DNA of 64,000 nucleotides from Zeus faber (taxonomy: Eukaryota; Chordata; Actinopteri; Zeiformes; Zeidae), in assembly GCA_960531495.1 (NCBI GenBank), contig OY482849.1, forward strand, positions 2,718,979 to 2,782,978, in the 5' to 3' direction. Shown here piece by piece: positions 33,804 to 44,519 of this stretch. Positions within the stretch are counted from its first letter, which is position 1. Every line of letters starts with the position of its first letter. Made by a program: the position numbers and the translations under genes. The notes below the pieces were generated by a model. It was given only the letters and a program-made list of their open reading frames with translations, was not told the origin of the DNA and ran no database searches.

Positions 33804-36076
33804 CAGTGGTTCTTAACCTTATTGGAGGTACTGAACCCTGCAAGCTTCATCAGTGCATTCACCGAACCCTTCATAATTGGAAAAATAAAATATGATTTCT
33901 TCAAAACGTAGGTATATATTTTATTAGTGCACAAAATGAACCATGCATCAGTTACACACAAAATCACTGTGCTCAAAGAACAAAACCAACAAAACATGAA
34001 TTTCACACAAAAACATAACTCAATGAATATTTCCTGCAAATCAATGTGACTTTTGCTGTTGCCTTTCAGATACAAGTTCAGAAATGCGCGGCTTCACCTT
34101 GGCAAGTGCCACTCTCATATAATTTTCACAACAAAGTCTGTTCCTTTTCTTAATTTTCATGTCTACCATCCTCAAAGGATTGCTCGCAAAGATGTGTTGT
34201 AACAAACGGTGTGAGTATCTCAAGGGCTTTCTTAGCAATAAGAGGGTATGGTACGATTTGGTGACACCAACCACATTGAGAGCGTTGTTGTTCTGAAGAG
34301 TTGCTGTTGAAGCTGTCTCTGCTGAAGTTCAATGATTTTGTCGAGGTATCGAGAGACTTTGCGAGCTCATCTAAGTGCATGGCAATTGCTTGCTTCAGCT
34401 CCCCAGGTACAGAAATGTCTCCAATTCCAGACACGTCTTCAATCTTACTTACACTGTAGTCCAGCAGGGGAAAGTTTGCAAAGTTATCATTCTCTGTCAG
34501 TCGTTACCATAAAGGTAGCTTTTTTTTGATGTTTACTCCACCGCCCTGCATCTGTCAATTGAGACGATTGAGAGCATCGAAAATATTGGCCATGTACGCC
34601 AAAATGAGAATGAACTCAGAATTTTCGAAGCAATCTGAGTGACAATGTTGGTACTCTCGCAAAAACAAGGCTAATTCCACACACATGGCAAAAACCTGAT
34701 TCAGCACCTTTCCCCAGGATAACCACCGAATGTTAGAATGGTACAGAAGGACCTTGAATTCAGAGCCCATTTCCTTACACAGCTCTTTGAAGATGCGATG
34801 CTTCATAGCACTATTTCACACGTAGTTCACACATTCAACTACAATTTTTAATACTTCTGCCAGTTTTGGAGGCAAGGTTTTTGTTGCCAACGCATGCCTG
34901 TGCAGAACACAGTGGGAAACAATGATGTGTGGTGCATCGGATTTCACCAGTGCTCCAAAACCAGAGTGTCGTCCTAGCATGGCGGGAGCTCCGTCCGAAC
35001 AAACTGCAGAAACCATATTCCACGAAAGATTGTTGTCTCTGAAGAAGTCATCCACGAGTTTCTTCACATCGACTGCCTTGGTTGTTGTTGTAGGAGGCTT
35101 ACAAAATAAAAAATCTTCCTTTATCATGTCGTCTTTCATAAAGCGCACGAATACAACAAGCTGGCTTAGATTGGAAATGTCGGTGGTCTTGTCAAGTTGG
35201 AGGCTGAACTTTGCTGTGCTTGAAATCAGATCTGCAACTACTTGAGCCAAGATGTCATCGCTCATGTCATCTATTCTGCTGCTGATAGTGTCATTTGAAA
35301 GAGGAATTTGGGATACTTATCTTCAGCAGCTTTTCCCAGCATGATATTCGCCATCTTCAACGCAGCTGGTTTTACAAGTGTTTCACCAATTGTGTGTGGT
35401 TTGCCCTGCTTTGCGATCAGGTACGCAACTTCATACGATGCTGTGAGGATCGGTTTGTCGATGGGTAAAAAGCAGAGAACAGGCAGAGTAACCTTTTCAT
35501 CGAATCTGACTCTCTTCACCTTGAATTCAGCGAGCGTTGTGTTCTTGTATTTCCCATCTCCATGCAGCTTTAGGAAGTGTTCCTTTAGTTTCGCCTGTGC
35601 TAGACTAGAATTGCTCAACTTGCCATTGAAAATCATGCATTGAGGACGCTGACTCCCATCACGTTCCTTTATACACGTGAATCCATATTGTACGTTTTCG
35701 TCCAACCACTTTCTTTTTTTGCTCGACATAGTTAGTATGAAGGGATTGAAAGATTAAAAGAAAATCACAAATGACGGACAATCACAACAGCTACAAGTCT
35801 ACAACTGAGCGCACCAAGTTTCCTGCAGCACAGATATCAAAGCCAATCAATGTGGCGTTCAGCTGCAGCTGCGGCCAATGATGGCCAAGCGGAGTGTCAT
35901 GTCACGAATAATTTGAGTGGGCTAAATTTATTTTGTGTTACACAAATTTTATTTAAACCGCCCGACATTGCTAGTGTGAACCGGGCTATACTGTGTGTGT
36001 CTTGACCCCTGCCAAACCCCTTAGAGTGACTCAACGAACCCCTGGGGGTTGATCGAACCCAGCTTAGGAACCACTG
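33804..36076 (-). mobile_element. hAT transposon, nearly whole, ZBED/SCAND3-like transposase
   Basis: 2273 bp with ends CAGTGGTTCTTAACCTT (left) and inverted CAGTGGTTCCTAAGCTGG (right). Flanking octamers are GTCTAAAG (33796-33803) and GTCTACAG (36077-36084), a 7 of 8 match. A transposase broken into several frames fills the minus strand from 35729 to about 34040. The intact ends and long coding part show an autonomous element inserted whole and then decayed. Confidence 0.87.
34041..35729 (-). pseudogene. hAT transposase (ZBED5/SCAND3-like), frameshifted
   Basis: Starts at 35729 (MSSKKRKWLDENVQYGFTC), the usual N-terminus of this group. A BED-like finger region follows (PQCMIFNGKLSN...LKEHFLKLH), with the second expected Cys absent. 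KPHTIGETLVKPAALKMA is next. The 35265-34816 frame has SLQLDKTTDIS (catalytic Asp region), CSDGAPAMLG (second Asp) and HCVLHRHALATKTLPP (CxxH). The 34806-34555 frame has LLYHSNIRWLSWGKVL (conserved Trp). RMVDMKIKKRNRL and ALAKVKPRISELVSERQQQ near 34170-34050 are the hATC dimerisation tail. Breaks lie near 35268, 34810, 34500 and 34160. Length is that of a full family member. Confidence 0.87.
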
Positions 36077-36084
36077 GTCTACAG

Positions 36085-36485
36085 GAAGTTACCAGTAATA
36101 GTGAACATCAGTGTATGGAGTGAGGAGCTTGTTGTCAAATGTTCCATAAAACTTTCATATCGCTCAACCTTTTCTTTGCCAAAGCAGTTGTGGAAACACG
36201 AGTATAAGCATATGCAGCAGTTCCCTTTGTATTAACAATGGTGCAGGCAAATATTTATATTTCTCAAGTTGTAACCAAATCAAGCAATTACACAATTTAC
36301 ACCATAAAGCATCATTCTCGTCTGTAAAATGGTAATACTTTATTACTGTATTGTGTTGGTATGTGTGTTGGTTTAGGATCAGGTAACGCTTAGGATCAGG
36401 TAACTCAACTTTAGTAAAACTTACAAATGTTCCTGTAATGATTGAAATAAAGAATGGAACTCTAAGTTAAGCGGTTCTAGGTACT
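36085..36485. other. No recognisable feature
   Basis: AT-rich. A short direct repeat, TAGGATCAGGTAAC, occurs twice at 36377-36404. Confidence 0.4.
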
Positions 36486-36487
36486 CC

Positions 36488-36780
36488 CTTTAAAGGGGAC
36501 CTAATATGCTCCTTTTTACACAAGTTAATATAGGTCTCTGAGGTCCCGAAAACAGGTTTTTGAAGTTTATACCACTCAGATTATGCATTCAAGCCATTCT
36601 AACATACCTCTATACCCTCCACCTGCATATATGTATGACTGTATGTATATGTATGTGACGAATAAACCTCTTGAAATCTTGATATCCTGTTCCAAAATGG
36701 GCTGTTTTTTGTGGGAGGAACCACCCTCCCGAGGCCCCGAGTTATGTGAGCCAATGGGGTTTGAGCACAAGTTCTGGATT
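36488..36780. repeat. Probable fish interspersed repeat (TTTAAAGGGGACCTA-type)
   Basis: Begins TTTAAAGGGGACCTAATATG and continues AATATAGGTCTCTGAGGTCC and CAGGTTTTTGAAGTTTATA, the wording of a common teleost non-autonomous repeat. The second half (GGAACCACCCTCCC) is less certain. Confidence 0.42.
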
Positions 36781-37399
36781 CTGTGAACTAATGGTGTTTG
36801 AGCATGGCTTCTGGGTTCCGTTGTATTTACTCCGTAACATTCCCTGATTTCACCTTATCAGTCCACCAAAATCTGTTTCTGAACAAATTTGAGGTGAGAA
36901 ATAAGCAACCAGTTGCTGAATCTTCAGTCATATTAGATCTACAAGACCTAATTTAAAAGTTTGTTTGAACGTTGGTTGCCGCGCTCCAAGGTTTTGTGAG
37001 ACACGGACACTGGACCGTGATGCACCGGGCCTCTCTGCACAGGGATTTTTTGTTTCATGTAAACATTGAAAAATACAATAAAATAAATAAATACATCTAC
37101 AATTATAACACACAATTTTTATTTGTTTTGTTTGGAGAAATAGACAGATAGCGCCTACAGCCTATGTACCACACCAAAATCTACTGTATGTGCACAAGCA
37201 CAACATTTTGCCAACATTGTGGCAATGTAATTACAATAATTTCATTCCATTTTAGAAAGGTTTATGGTTCTTCTCAACCCAATGTTTAAAAAATGAAAAT
37301 ACATTATTCATTATGAGGAAGTTGAAAATAAATAGGTTAGGTAGGATAGGTCAAAAAGAAAGAATAATAAATCCTGGATTTTGTGTTTTGTGTGCATGT

Positions 37400-37670
37400 C
37401 GGGCAGAAGTGGGGCATCAGGTAATCAAACAATTGCGGGTTCAAACCCCACCTCATCATGGTAGCATGTCGGATTGTTCTTGAGCAAGACACTGAACCCC
37501 TAAATGCTCCCGATGAGCAGGTTATTGCTTGGCATGGCTGCCTCTGCCATCAATGTAAGAATGTATGGGGGAATGTGAGGATAAATGGCAAAGTGTGTTT
37601 GTGTCCCTTGGAGTTAGAAAAGGCGCAATATCAAATTCAGTCAATTTACCATTTACATAAGATTAAGTGC
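37400..37670 (+). mobile_element. tRNA-derived SINE-like repeat (second family)
   Basis: Has a B box GGTTCAAACCC at 37438-37448, then the very common fish block TTGAGCAAGACACTGAACCC, GGCATGGCTGCC and a 3' part read as AGAAAAGGCGCAATATCAAA. The A-box end is degraded. It differs from the V-SINE family in this window. Confidence 0.55.
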
Positions 37671-37674
37671 CACC

Positions 37675-38060
37675 TCCAGTTGTTTGTAGCATTTTGAGTC
37701 ATTTAATGAGTTCCTGCGGTATTCTACCATTCGAGGCTAATTCAGTGGTCACAGCCATAGATTTTTGACAAACAAATTTTAACACCAAAAGTAGTCTTGT
37801 TCTTGCCTGGATATCTTACATTTTCATTTAAGATCAAGAGCTATTATCATGACACTGGACGACAGGATTGATGCAAGACAAAAAGTGACAGATTTATTGA
37901 AACTTGCACTGGCCTCTCTCCGTGAAATAAGAACATTTCTATACACTAGTTGTGTGTCATTGCAACTGAGGGACTGCAGCCTTTTAATTACAAATCTATC
38001 GAGTGGGTCCACTTTCTATAACATAAAAAATCATCCACCTCAAAACTTGTTTCATGCATT
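37675..38060. other. No recognisable feature
   Basis: AT-rich sequence left of the Tc1 fragment. The missing Tc1 end was not found here. Confidence 0.4.
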
Positions 38061-38062
38061 AT

Positions 38063-38790
38063 GTCAAAACTATGAAATAACACATATGGAATTATGTAGG
38101 AACCAAAAAAGTGTAGTCAAAGTCAAGTCAAATATATTTTATATTTTAGATTCGTCAAAGTAGCCACCATTTGCCTTGATGACAGCTTTCCACACTCTTG
38201 GCATTCTCTCAACCAGCTTCATGAGGTAGTCACCTGGAATGCTTTTTCAACTCTTGTAAAGAGTTCCCACATATGCTGAGCACTTGTTGGCATATTTTCC
38301 TTTGCTCTGCGGCCCAACCCATCCCAAACTATCTCAATAGGGTTTAGGTTTGGTGATTGTGGAGGCCAGGTCATCTGATGCAACACTCCATCCAGGTGTG
38401 TTTTGGATCATTGTCTTGTTGAAAAACAAATTATGGTCCCACAAAGTACAAACCAGATGGGATGCTGTATCGCTGTAGAATGCTGTGGTAGCCATGCTGG
38501 TTAAGTGTGCCTTAAATTCTAAATAAATCGCTGACAGTGTCACCAGCGAGGCACCCCCACACCATCACACCTCCTCCTCCATGCTTCACGGTGGGAACCA
38601 CACACGCATAGATCATCCATTCACCTTCTCTGTGTATCACGAAGACCTGACAGTTGGAACCAAAAATCTCATAAATGGACTCCTGAGTCATTGGACTCAT
38701 GAGACCAAAGGCCTCACAAGAGCCAGTTTCATCATAGTGCTTGATGGTTTTTGCAACTGCTCTTGAAGAAACTTTCAAAATTCCTTAAAT
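38063..38790 (-). mobile_element. Tc1-like transposon, internally deleted
   Basis: Minus-strand Tc1. From 38063 the sequence ACTATGAAATAACACATATG and the following 3' non-coding block are typical of fish Tc1 elements. Coding pieces run from 38778 to 38160. Terminal inverted repeats are not visible, so both ends are probably lost. The coding part lacks much of the DNA-binding region, so it is a deletion derivative. Confidence 0.8.
38160..38778 (-). pseudogene. Tc1 transposase remnant
   Basis: MKVSSRAVAKTIKHYDETGS is part of the N-terminal helix-turn-helix region and is followed at once by GLMSPMTQESIYEIFGSNC, so the middle (rest of the DNA-binding domain and first catalytic region) is missing. 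VPTVKHGGGGVMVWGCLAG is the conserved central block. Sequence with FQQDNDPKH-like remnants lies near 38400-38440. MTWPPQSPNLNPIEIVWDGL, with the last catalytic acidic residue (DxxPIE-type), lies near 38330-38380. The frame shifts at least twice after 38512. Confidence 0.8.
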
Positions 38791-38807
38791 TTTCTGGATT
38801 GACCAGG

Positions 38808-39164
38808 AGTGGCAGACGAAGGGGGAATGGTTAAGCCACGTCTGCAAGCAAGTGACAGGGCTGGCTTGGCTCCGTAGTGGCGCAGCTGTACCGGGTCTGC
38901 CAATCAGCCTCTTTAGCACTGATTGGTCGGACCTGGCTGGGCGAGCTTTCATCTTTTCAGTGGGAATCTCATAGTGCATGACGTGGAAATGCCTGCAGAG
39001 CAGAGCACGACCGGGAAAAACAAATTCTGATCATTCCTTTTATTTTATGTTCCGGTTTTGCCAGCAAACCTTTTTGTTATTAAGATTATTAAAACCCTCG
39101 CCATGTCGCCGCTCCACTGCCAGAACATCTGTCTCCCTCCCTAAACCCGTACATGTGGGTAGAG
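38808..39164 (+). repeat. Solo LTR of the same family as 13145-14269
   Basis: About 357 bp on the plus strand. Its start TGGCAGACGAAGGGGGAATG matches the U3 start of the 14.2-kb LTR (TGGCAGACCAAGGGGCGTGG), both followed by TTAAGCCA. Its end CTGTCTCCCTCCCTAAACCC matches CTGTCTCCCTCCCGAAACCC, both followed by a GGG(T/C)AGAG. An ATTAAA signal takes the place of AATAAA. A LINE 3' end abuts it at 39165. Confidence 0.72.
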
Positions 39165-40690
39165 TTCAAAGTTCAGTTCAAAGTTCAAAGTGTACTTTAT
39201 TGTCAATCGTACCATGCAACACATAATTACACAGAGGATCAAAATTGCGTTTCCCCATACTCCAAATGTGCAAGTAATATTTGTTACACACAACATATAA
39301 CATGAAAGTGCAAAAAGACAACAACAATAGACACAACAACACAACAAGACTAAGGATAGTCTTAATATACTCAAGAAGTCAAATGAGGTATGTTATTAAG
39401 GTAATAAGGTGCAGTACAAAGCTAGCAGCAAGAGGATACATATGTATACCAAGGGGATACATATGTTTTGTAAAAATGTAAATATCGTGCAGTCAGTTGG
39501 TCTTTGTGGGTGTCGTGTTCATGTCGTGTTTGGTGAGTTTGGTAGTCTGATGGCCTTTGGAAAAAGCTGTTCCTGAATCTGGTGGTATTGCACCGCATGC
39601 TGCGGTACCGCTTGCCAGAAGGTAGGAGGGTGAACAGTTTGTGTGCTGGGTGGGTGTGGTCCTTGATGATATTAGTGGCTCTCTTGCGGCAGCGAGATGG
39701 GTACAGGTCCTGGATGGATGGTTGTGCCGTTTTGGTGATCTTCTCTGCTTTCCTCACCACTCTTTGTAGGGCTTTCTGGTCAGCAGCAGAGCAGCTGCCA
39801 TACCAGACTGAGGCTGCTGGTAAGAATGCTCTCAATAGCACCCCTGTAGAAGGTGGTGAGGGCAGAAGGGGGGAGGTCAGCTCTCCTCATCTGGCGAAGG
39901 AAGTAGAGGCGTTGCTGTGCCTTCTTTACTAGGGAGGTGGTGTTGATTGACCATGTTAGGTCGTCTGTGATGTGCACCCCCAGGAACTTGGTGCTCTTCA
40001 CATACTCCACTGCATTGCCATTGATGGTGAGTGGGATGTGTGGTGTGTGTTTCTTTCTGAAGTTCACAGTTATTTATTTTTTCTTTTTTGCATTGAGATG
40101 TAGATTATTGTTGTCACACCAGTTGATGAGTTGATGTACCTCCTCTCTGTAGGCTGAGTCGTTGTCGTCACTGATGAGGCCCACAACTGTTGTGTCATAT
40201 GCAAACTTAATGAAGTGGTTCGAGTTGTATCTGGCACAACAGTCATGCGTCACCAGTGTGAACAGCAGAGGGGACAACACACATCATTGGGGGACTCCAG
40301 TGTTCACAGTGATGGTCTCTGAGGAGTTTTTGCCAACTCTTACTGTCTGTGGTCTATCAGTAAGGAAGTCCAGTAGCCAGTTGCAGAGTGGGGTGCTGAT
40401 GCCTATTTCGCTGAGTTTATTTAGCAGGTGTTGGGGGATGACTGTGTTGAAGGCGGAACTGAAGTCAATGAACAGTATCCGCACGTAACTGTTTTTGTTT
40501 TCCAGATGAGCCAAGCATAGGTGGAGTGCTGCTGCTATGGCATCATCAGTGGAGCGATTGGGACGGTATGCAAACTGGAATGGATCAAGTGTAGTGGGGA
40601 GACTGGATGTTATGTGGGCCTTGACCAATCTTTCAAGGCACTTCATCATGATGGGCGTGAGTGCTATGGGTCGGTAGTCGTTCACAGTCC
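39165..40690 (-). mobile_element. Rex1-type LINE, reverse transcriptase to 3' end
   Basis: Minus-strand LINE running from [18 protein letters not shown] (about 40688) to a 3' tail of TTTGAAC-like units at 39165-39195. In order it shows [16 protein letters not shown] (motif A), NTGVPQ and CVLSPLLFTLVTHDC (motif B), FAYDTTVVGLISDDN (the catalytic box, Tyr in place of the first Asp), KSTKFLGVHITDDLTW, KKAQQRLYFLRQMRRADLPP and TLLPSGKRYRS. Four or more frames are needed to read it. The junction with the next fragment upstream is abnormal. Confidence 0.82.
40284..40690 (-). pseudogene. LINE reverse transcriptase N-terminal half
   Basis: An open stretch covering RT motifs 1-4: [56 protein letters not shown] and [18 protein letters not shown]. 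The frame ends at about 40284 after NTGVPQ, where a shift moves motif B to the next frame. Upstream it is fused, in frame, to a C-terminal LINE piece and then to overlapping antisense-like gypsy sequence, so there is no natural start. Confidence 0.78.
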
Positions 40691-40770
40691 TGATGGCTTG
40701 TGGAAACAAACTCCGTCTCAGTCTTTCTGTTTTCGCGGCGTGAAGGCAAAGGCGTTTGCCTGGCCACAGC
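40690..40770 (-). pseudogene. Displaced LINE C-terminal piece
   Basis: Reads [18 protein letters not shown] in minus sense. This is the block that closes Rex1-type ORF2 (usually ...RLRNSFFPQAIRLLN). Here it lies upstream of the RT start instead of at the end of the protein, so it comes from another copy or from a rearrangement. Confidence 0.6.
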
Positions 40771-40771
40771 A

Positions 40772-41472
40772 GCCGGGATGGCATGGCGGCGGAACACCTC
40801 GGCCACCAGCAGGTCTGCGGTCTCCCTTGCCGATGGTAGTTTGGGTAGGGCGAGGAAGTGGGCCGCCTTAGAAAAGCGGTCCACCACCGTGAGGATTGTA
40901 GTGTTGCCCAGGGATGGTGGAAGACCGGTGACGAAGTCCAGGGCGATGTGGGACCAAGGACGAGTCGGGATGGGTAATGGGCGGAGGAGGCCGGAGCGGG
41001 GTCGGGTGGAGGTCTTGGACCGAGCGCAGGTGGGACAGGCTGAGACGAAGGAACGGGTGTCAGGGAGCAGGGTCGGCCACCAGGAGCGCTGGCGGATGAC
41101 GGCCAGGGCGCGGGTGATCCCGGGATGGCAGCTAAGGCGGGAGGCATGGGCCAACTGCAGAACTGGGGAGCGTGCGGAGTCAGGGATGAACAGGCGGTTA
41201 GGGGGTCTGGCACCTGGGTCGAGCTGGTGTTCCTGCGCTTGGGTGACGAGGGACTCAATCTCCCAGGTGTGTGTGGCGGTAAGGCACAGGGGTGGAAGGA
41301 TGGGTTCTTGATCCCCTATCTTCTCCTCTGGCGCAAACACATGGGACAGGGTGTCAGGTTTGGTGTTCTTGGTTCCTGGGCGGTAGGATAGAGAGAAGTT
41401 AAACCGGCCGAAAAACAACGCCCAACTGGCTTGCCGGGAGTTGAGCCGCTTCACCGTCCGGATATAGGCCAA
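40772..41472 (-). pseudogene. gypsy RNase H end and integrase remnant
   Basis: The end of RNase H ([20 protein letters not shown]) leads to an integrase with zinc-binding HHCC region ([24 protein letters not shown]) and the start of the catalytic core ([31 protein letters not shown]). The segment stops in the core. It is a fossil of a Ty3/gypsy pol. Confidence 0.85.
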
Positions 41473-41487
41473 GTTATTGTGATCGGT

Positions 41488-42546
41488 CTAGACGACGAAG
41501 GGGTGGAATGCTCCCTCACGCCAGTGGCGCCACTTCTCCAGGGCTAGTTTGATGGCCAGGAGTTCCCGGTTACCCACGGCGGCCACCTTCTTGGGGTCCA
41601 TCTCCAGCCTCCCTCGGCCAATGATGAATCCCAGGAAGGAAATGGACGGAACATGGAAGACACACTTCTCGGCCTTAACAAACAGACGGATCTCCAGGAG
41701 GCGCTGCAGCACCAGGCGTACATGTTCTACGTGGTCGGAGAGGGATTTGGAGAAAATCAAGATGTCGTCGAGGTACACAAAGACAAATGAGTTGAGCATG
41801 TCCCGGAGGACATTGTTAATTAGGGCCTGGAAGACCACTGGGGCATTTGACAGGCCAAAGGGCATTACTAGATACTCGAAGTGTCCGAGCGGGGTGTTGA
41901 ACGCGGTCTTCCACTCGTCCCCTTCGCGGATGCGGACCAGGTGGTAAGCGTTGCAGAGGTCGAGCTTGGAAAAGTGGGTGGCACCCTGGATGGGGACGAA
42001 GACTGAATCCATCAGGGGCAAGGGGTACTTGTCTTTGATCGTGATGTCGTTCAGTCCCCTGAAATCAATGCAAGGACGGAGGGTCTTGTCCTTCTTAGCA
42101 ACAAAGAAGAACCCTGCACCTAGCGGAGAAGACGAGGGGCGAATAATCCCGGCAGCGAGAGAGTCGCGGATGTAAGTTTCCATGGCCTCCTGTCCAGGCC
42201 GGGAGACGTTATACAGGCAACTGCAGGGGAGGGGGGCGCCTGGCAAGAGGTTGATTGCGCAGTCGTAGGGGCGATGAGGTGGTAAGGATAGCGCCCCCTG
42301 CTTGCTGAAGACTGGGGCCAGGTCCAGATATTGCGACGGAACCGAGGACAGGCCAGGGCTCTTGGGGTCCCCTGGCGGCGCATCCGGAGACGGGGTTGAG
42401 GCCGAGCGGAGGCAGTGGGCATGACAGTGTGTGCTCCAGGAGCTCACGCTGCCCGAGCGCCAGTCAATCTGAGGGTTGTGGGTCTGGAGCCAGGGGTACC
42501 CTAGAACCACGGGGTTCAGTGGGGAATCTATGAGGAAGAACCTCAA
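41488..42546 (-). pseudogene. gypsy reverse transcriptase remnant
   Basis: 352-codon minus frame. [20 protein letters not shown] is the protease-RT spacer region; [35 protein letters not shown] (first catalytic Asp), [14 protein letters not shown] and [12 protein letters not shown] (YLDD catalytic box) are RT motifs in normal order; [18 protein letters not shown] is RNase H. This makes it the best-preserved coding piece of the window. Confidence 0.9.
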
Positions 42547-42550
42547 GGAC

Positions 42551-43281
42551 TCACGGTGGTTGCCAGAGAGTAGCAGCTTGAGGGGGACTGTCTGGTGGGT
42601 AATCCGGGTCAGATGTGACCCGTTCAGCCCCTTGACCTCGAGCGGTGCGGGGAGAGGGACGGTTGTCCAGGCGGATGGCGGTCTCCACTAGTTGGTCCAG
42701 GTCCGTGGGCTCATCCCGACGCTCCAACTCGTCCCGCGACTCGTCGTTCAGGACGCGCTGAAACACGTCCTGCAGGGCTCCGTCACTTTCTGCGGCTAGT
42801 GTCCGGAACTAGACGACGAGGGAGGCGACGCTACGGGAAAATTGGGGGAGGGAGAGGAGTCTTCTGGGTGGTCGAAGACTCTCCTCATTTTGCGGGTGAA
42901 CAGATCGTAGGAGAGACTCACGGGGCCCCCCTGACTCCAGACCGCTGAACCCCAGCCGAGAGCCACCCCTCTCAGGCAGTAGATGAGGAACGCGATGCGG
43001 GCACTATCGGAGGCGTACGACGACGGCTGCTGTTGAAAAACCACCGCGCACTGCACGAGGAAGGCGCGGCAGGTGCCGAAATCGCCGTCGTAAGGCGCTG
43101 GAGCCAGAACCTGGGGCTCAGGGGGGACAAGAGAGGCGCTGGGAGCCCTGGTGGGGAAGGAGGGCGGGTCGGAGGAGCAGGGGGGGCCACAGGGGCCGAA
43201 GGACCCTGCAGGCTGCTGACGGCCACCGAGATGTCCGGAGGTGTTCCGCGATGTCCCGGAGGGCCTGGTCATGTTGCGCAA
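42551..43281 (-). pseudogene. gypsy gag remnant
   Basis: Minus strand. PAPYDGDFGTCRAFLVQCAV, SARIAFLIYCLRGVALGWGS and SYDLFTRKMRRVFDHPE are the gag core of sushi-like gypsy elements. [20 protein letters not shown] lies further on. A Pro/Ser-rich stretch precedes the core. Confidence 0.8.
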
Positions 43282-43351
43282 GCAACACTCCTTGGTCCCG
43301 GAGTGCGCGGCGGAGCCCTTCTGTGTCGGCCTGGTCCTGGCCAGATCGTAC

Positions 43352-43902
43352 TGTCATGCCCAGAGCTAGGAGAGAGCCCAACGCACGACACAGGGAGAAG
43401 GATGGCAGGCAATGGATGTTTATTAGCCTGGACGGTGGAGCTGGCCAGGGGGACCCTGTCAGGTAGGGATGGAGCAGGGCTGGGCAGGGACGATGATGAC
43501 CAGGAGAAGGGGTCCAGGATCCGGGGAACCAGGCTGGATGGAGAAGGACGGGCAGCCTTGTTCGACGAGCGGATACAGGCAGGTAAACCGGGCTGGCTGG
43601 ATTTGGAGAGACCGACTGGGTCAACGAGAGGAGACAAGCAGGTAAGGGGAAGACGAGACAACGAGACATAAACTAGGAACTAGAAACAAGCACTAGGAGC
43701 TAGGAACTTGGAACTTGGAAGGGAGCCAGTAGCTGTACAACTCGGGTAAGCTAGTTGACAGTCTGGCAAGGAATGGCTGGGAAGCTGAGACTAAATACTG
43801 TGCAGGTAATTGATCCCAGGTGTGTGCAATTGGGCTCGAGTAGGGAGCTGCAGATGGGGCAAGGGCAGCCTCTGGTGGCGCTGGGAGGCCGTGGGCCTAA
43901 CA
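43352..43902 (-). repeat. gypsy 5' LTR
   Basis: About 551 bp with TGT...ACA ends (forward TGTCATGCC to GGGCCTAACA). In sense it carries TATTTAG-like promoter sequence and GGCTAATAAACATC, giving an AATAAA signal. Gag starts just downstream. Confidence 0.75.
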
Positions 43903-43906
43903 TCGC

Positions 43907-43947
43907 TGCCTCGTCATGAATGTCTTTCAGATGTTCATGACGAGGCA
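43907..43947. repeat. Perfect 14-bp inverted repeat beside the gypsy LTR
   Basis: TGCCTCGTCATGAA (43907-43920) pairs exactly with TTCATGACGAGGCA (43934-43947), loop 13 nt, four bases beyond the LTR end. Confidence 0.8.
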
Positions 43948-43949
43948 AT

Positions 43950-44515
43950 TCTCTTGACAACAGGGTGTCAGATCTGCCACCTCGCCCAGGTAAGCTTTCA
44001 CGTTGTTATCTGAGATCAGGCCCACTCTGTCGTCCGCAAACTTAATGCTGGAGTTGGACACACAGTCAAGTGTGTACAGGCAGTAGAGTAGTGGGCTGAT
44101 GATGCAACCCTGGGGGGATCCTGTGCTCAGGGTGAGCAAGCTGGTGGTGTGTCCACCCACCCTGACCACCTTGGGCCTGGCCAATTCAGGATCCAGGCGC
44201 ACAGGGAGGAGTTCAGTCCCAGATCAATCAGCTTAACAGCCAGTCTGGAGAGGACTATGGTATTGAACGCTTGAACATCATTCTCACATAGCCCCCCTTC
44301 CAGCTGTCAAGGTGTTTGAGTGTGGTATGCAGAACCTGGGAGATCACATCATCTGTGGATCTGTTTGAACGGTATGCAATCTGCAGCATCAGCACAGCAC
44401 AGGTCCAAGGTCCGAGGGAGGGAGGAGCAGATATAGTCCTTAATCAGCCTCTTGAAGCACTTCATGACCACCGAGGTTAGAGCCATGGGTTGGCAGTCAT
44501 TTAGGCAGGGTGGGG
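43950..44515 (-). mobile_element. Rex1-type LINE fragment (central reverse transcriptase)
   Basis: Minus strand. RT start near 44500 ([19 protein letters not shown]-like), a [18 protein letters not shown] block near 44300-44350, STGSPQGCIISPLLYCLYTL (motif B) and IKFADDRVGLISDNN (catalytic box intact) at 44020-44060. It is cut at both ends. It repeats motifs also present in the 39-40.7 kb copy, so the two are separate copies and not one element split by gypsy. Confidence 0.78.
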
Positions 44516-44519
44516 ATCG

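Larger units (their letters stand above)
40772..43902 (-). mobile_element. Ty3/gypsy retrotransposon (sushi/chromovirus-like), incomplete
   Basis: A fossil on the minus strand. 5' LTR at 43902-43352, gag about 43281-42551, reverse transcriptase and RNase H about 42546-41410, integrase about 41400-40772. The downstream part of integrase and the 3' LTR are not present. Integrase wording ([27 protein letters not shown]) resembles fish sushi-ichi elements. It is broken in a handful of places, yet long frames remain, so it is moderately young. Confidence 0.85.

Noticed and set aside
37400-37450. Possible tRNA gene from the B box
   Set aside because: The A-box end is degraded and the following sequence is a common SINE-like repeat.
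41549-43671. Plus-strand frames of 70-212 codons across the gypsy element
   Set aside because: They are antisense shadows of gag and pol; the minus strand has the conserved motifs.
39160-44515. The two Rex1-type fragments as one LINE split by gypsy
   Set aside because: Both contain the reverse transcriptase entry, motif B and the catalytic box, so they overlap and must be separate copies.
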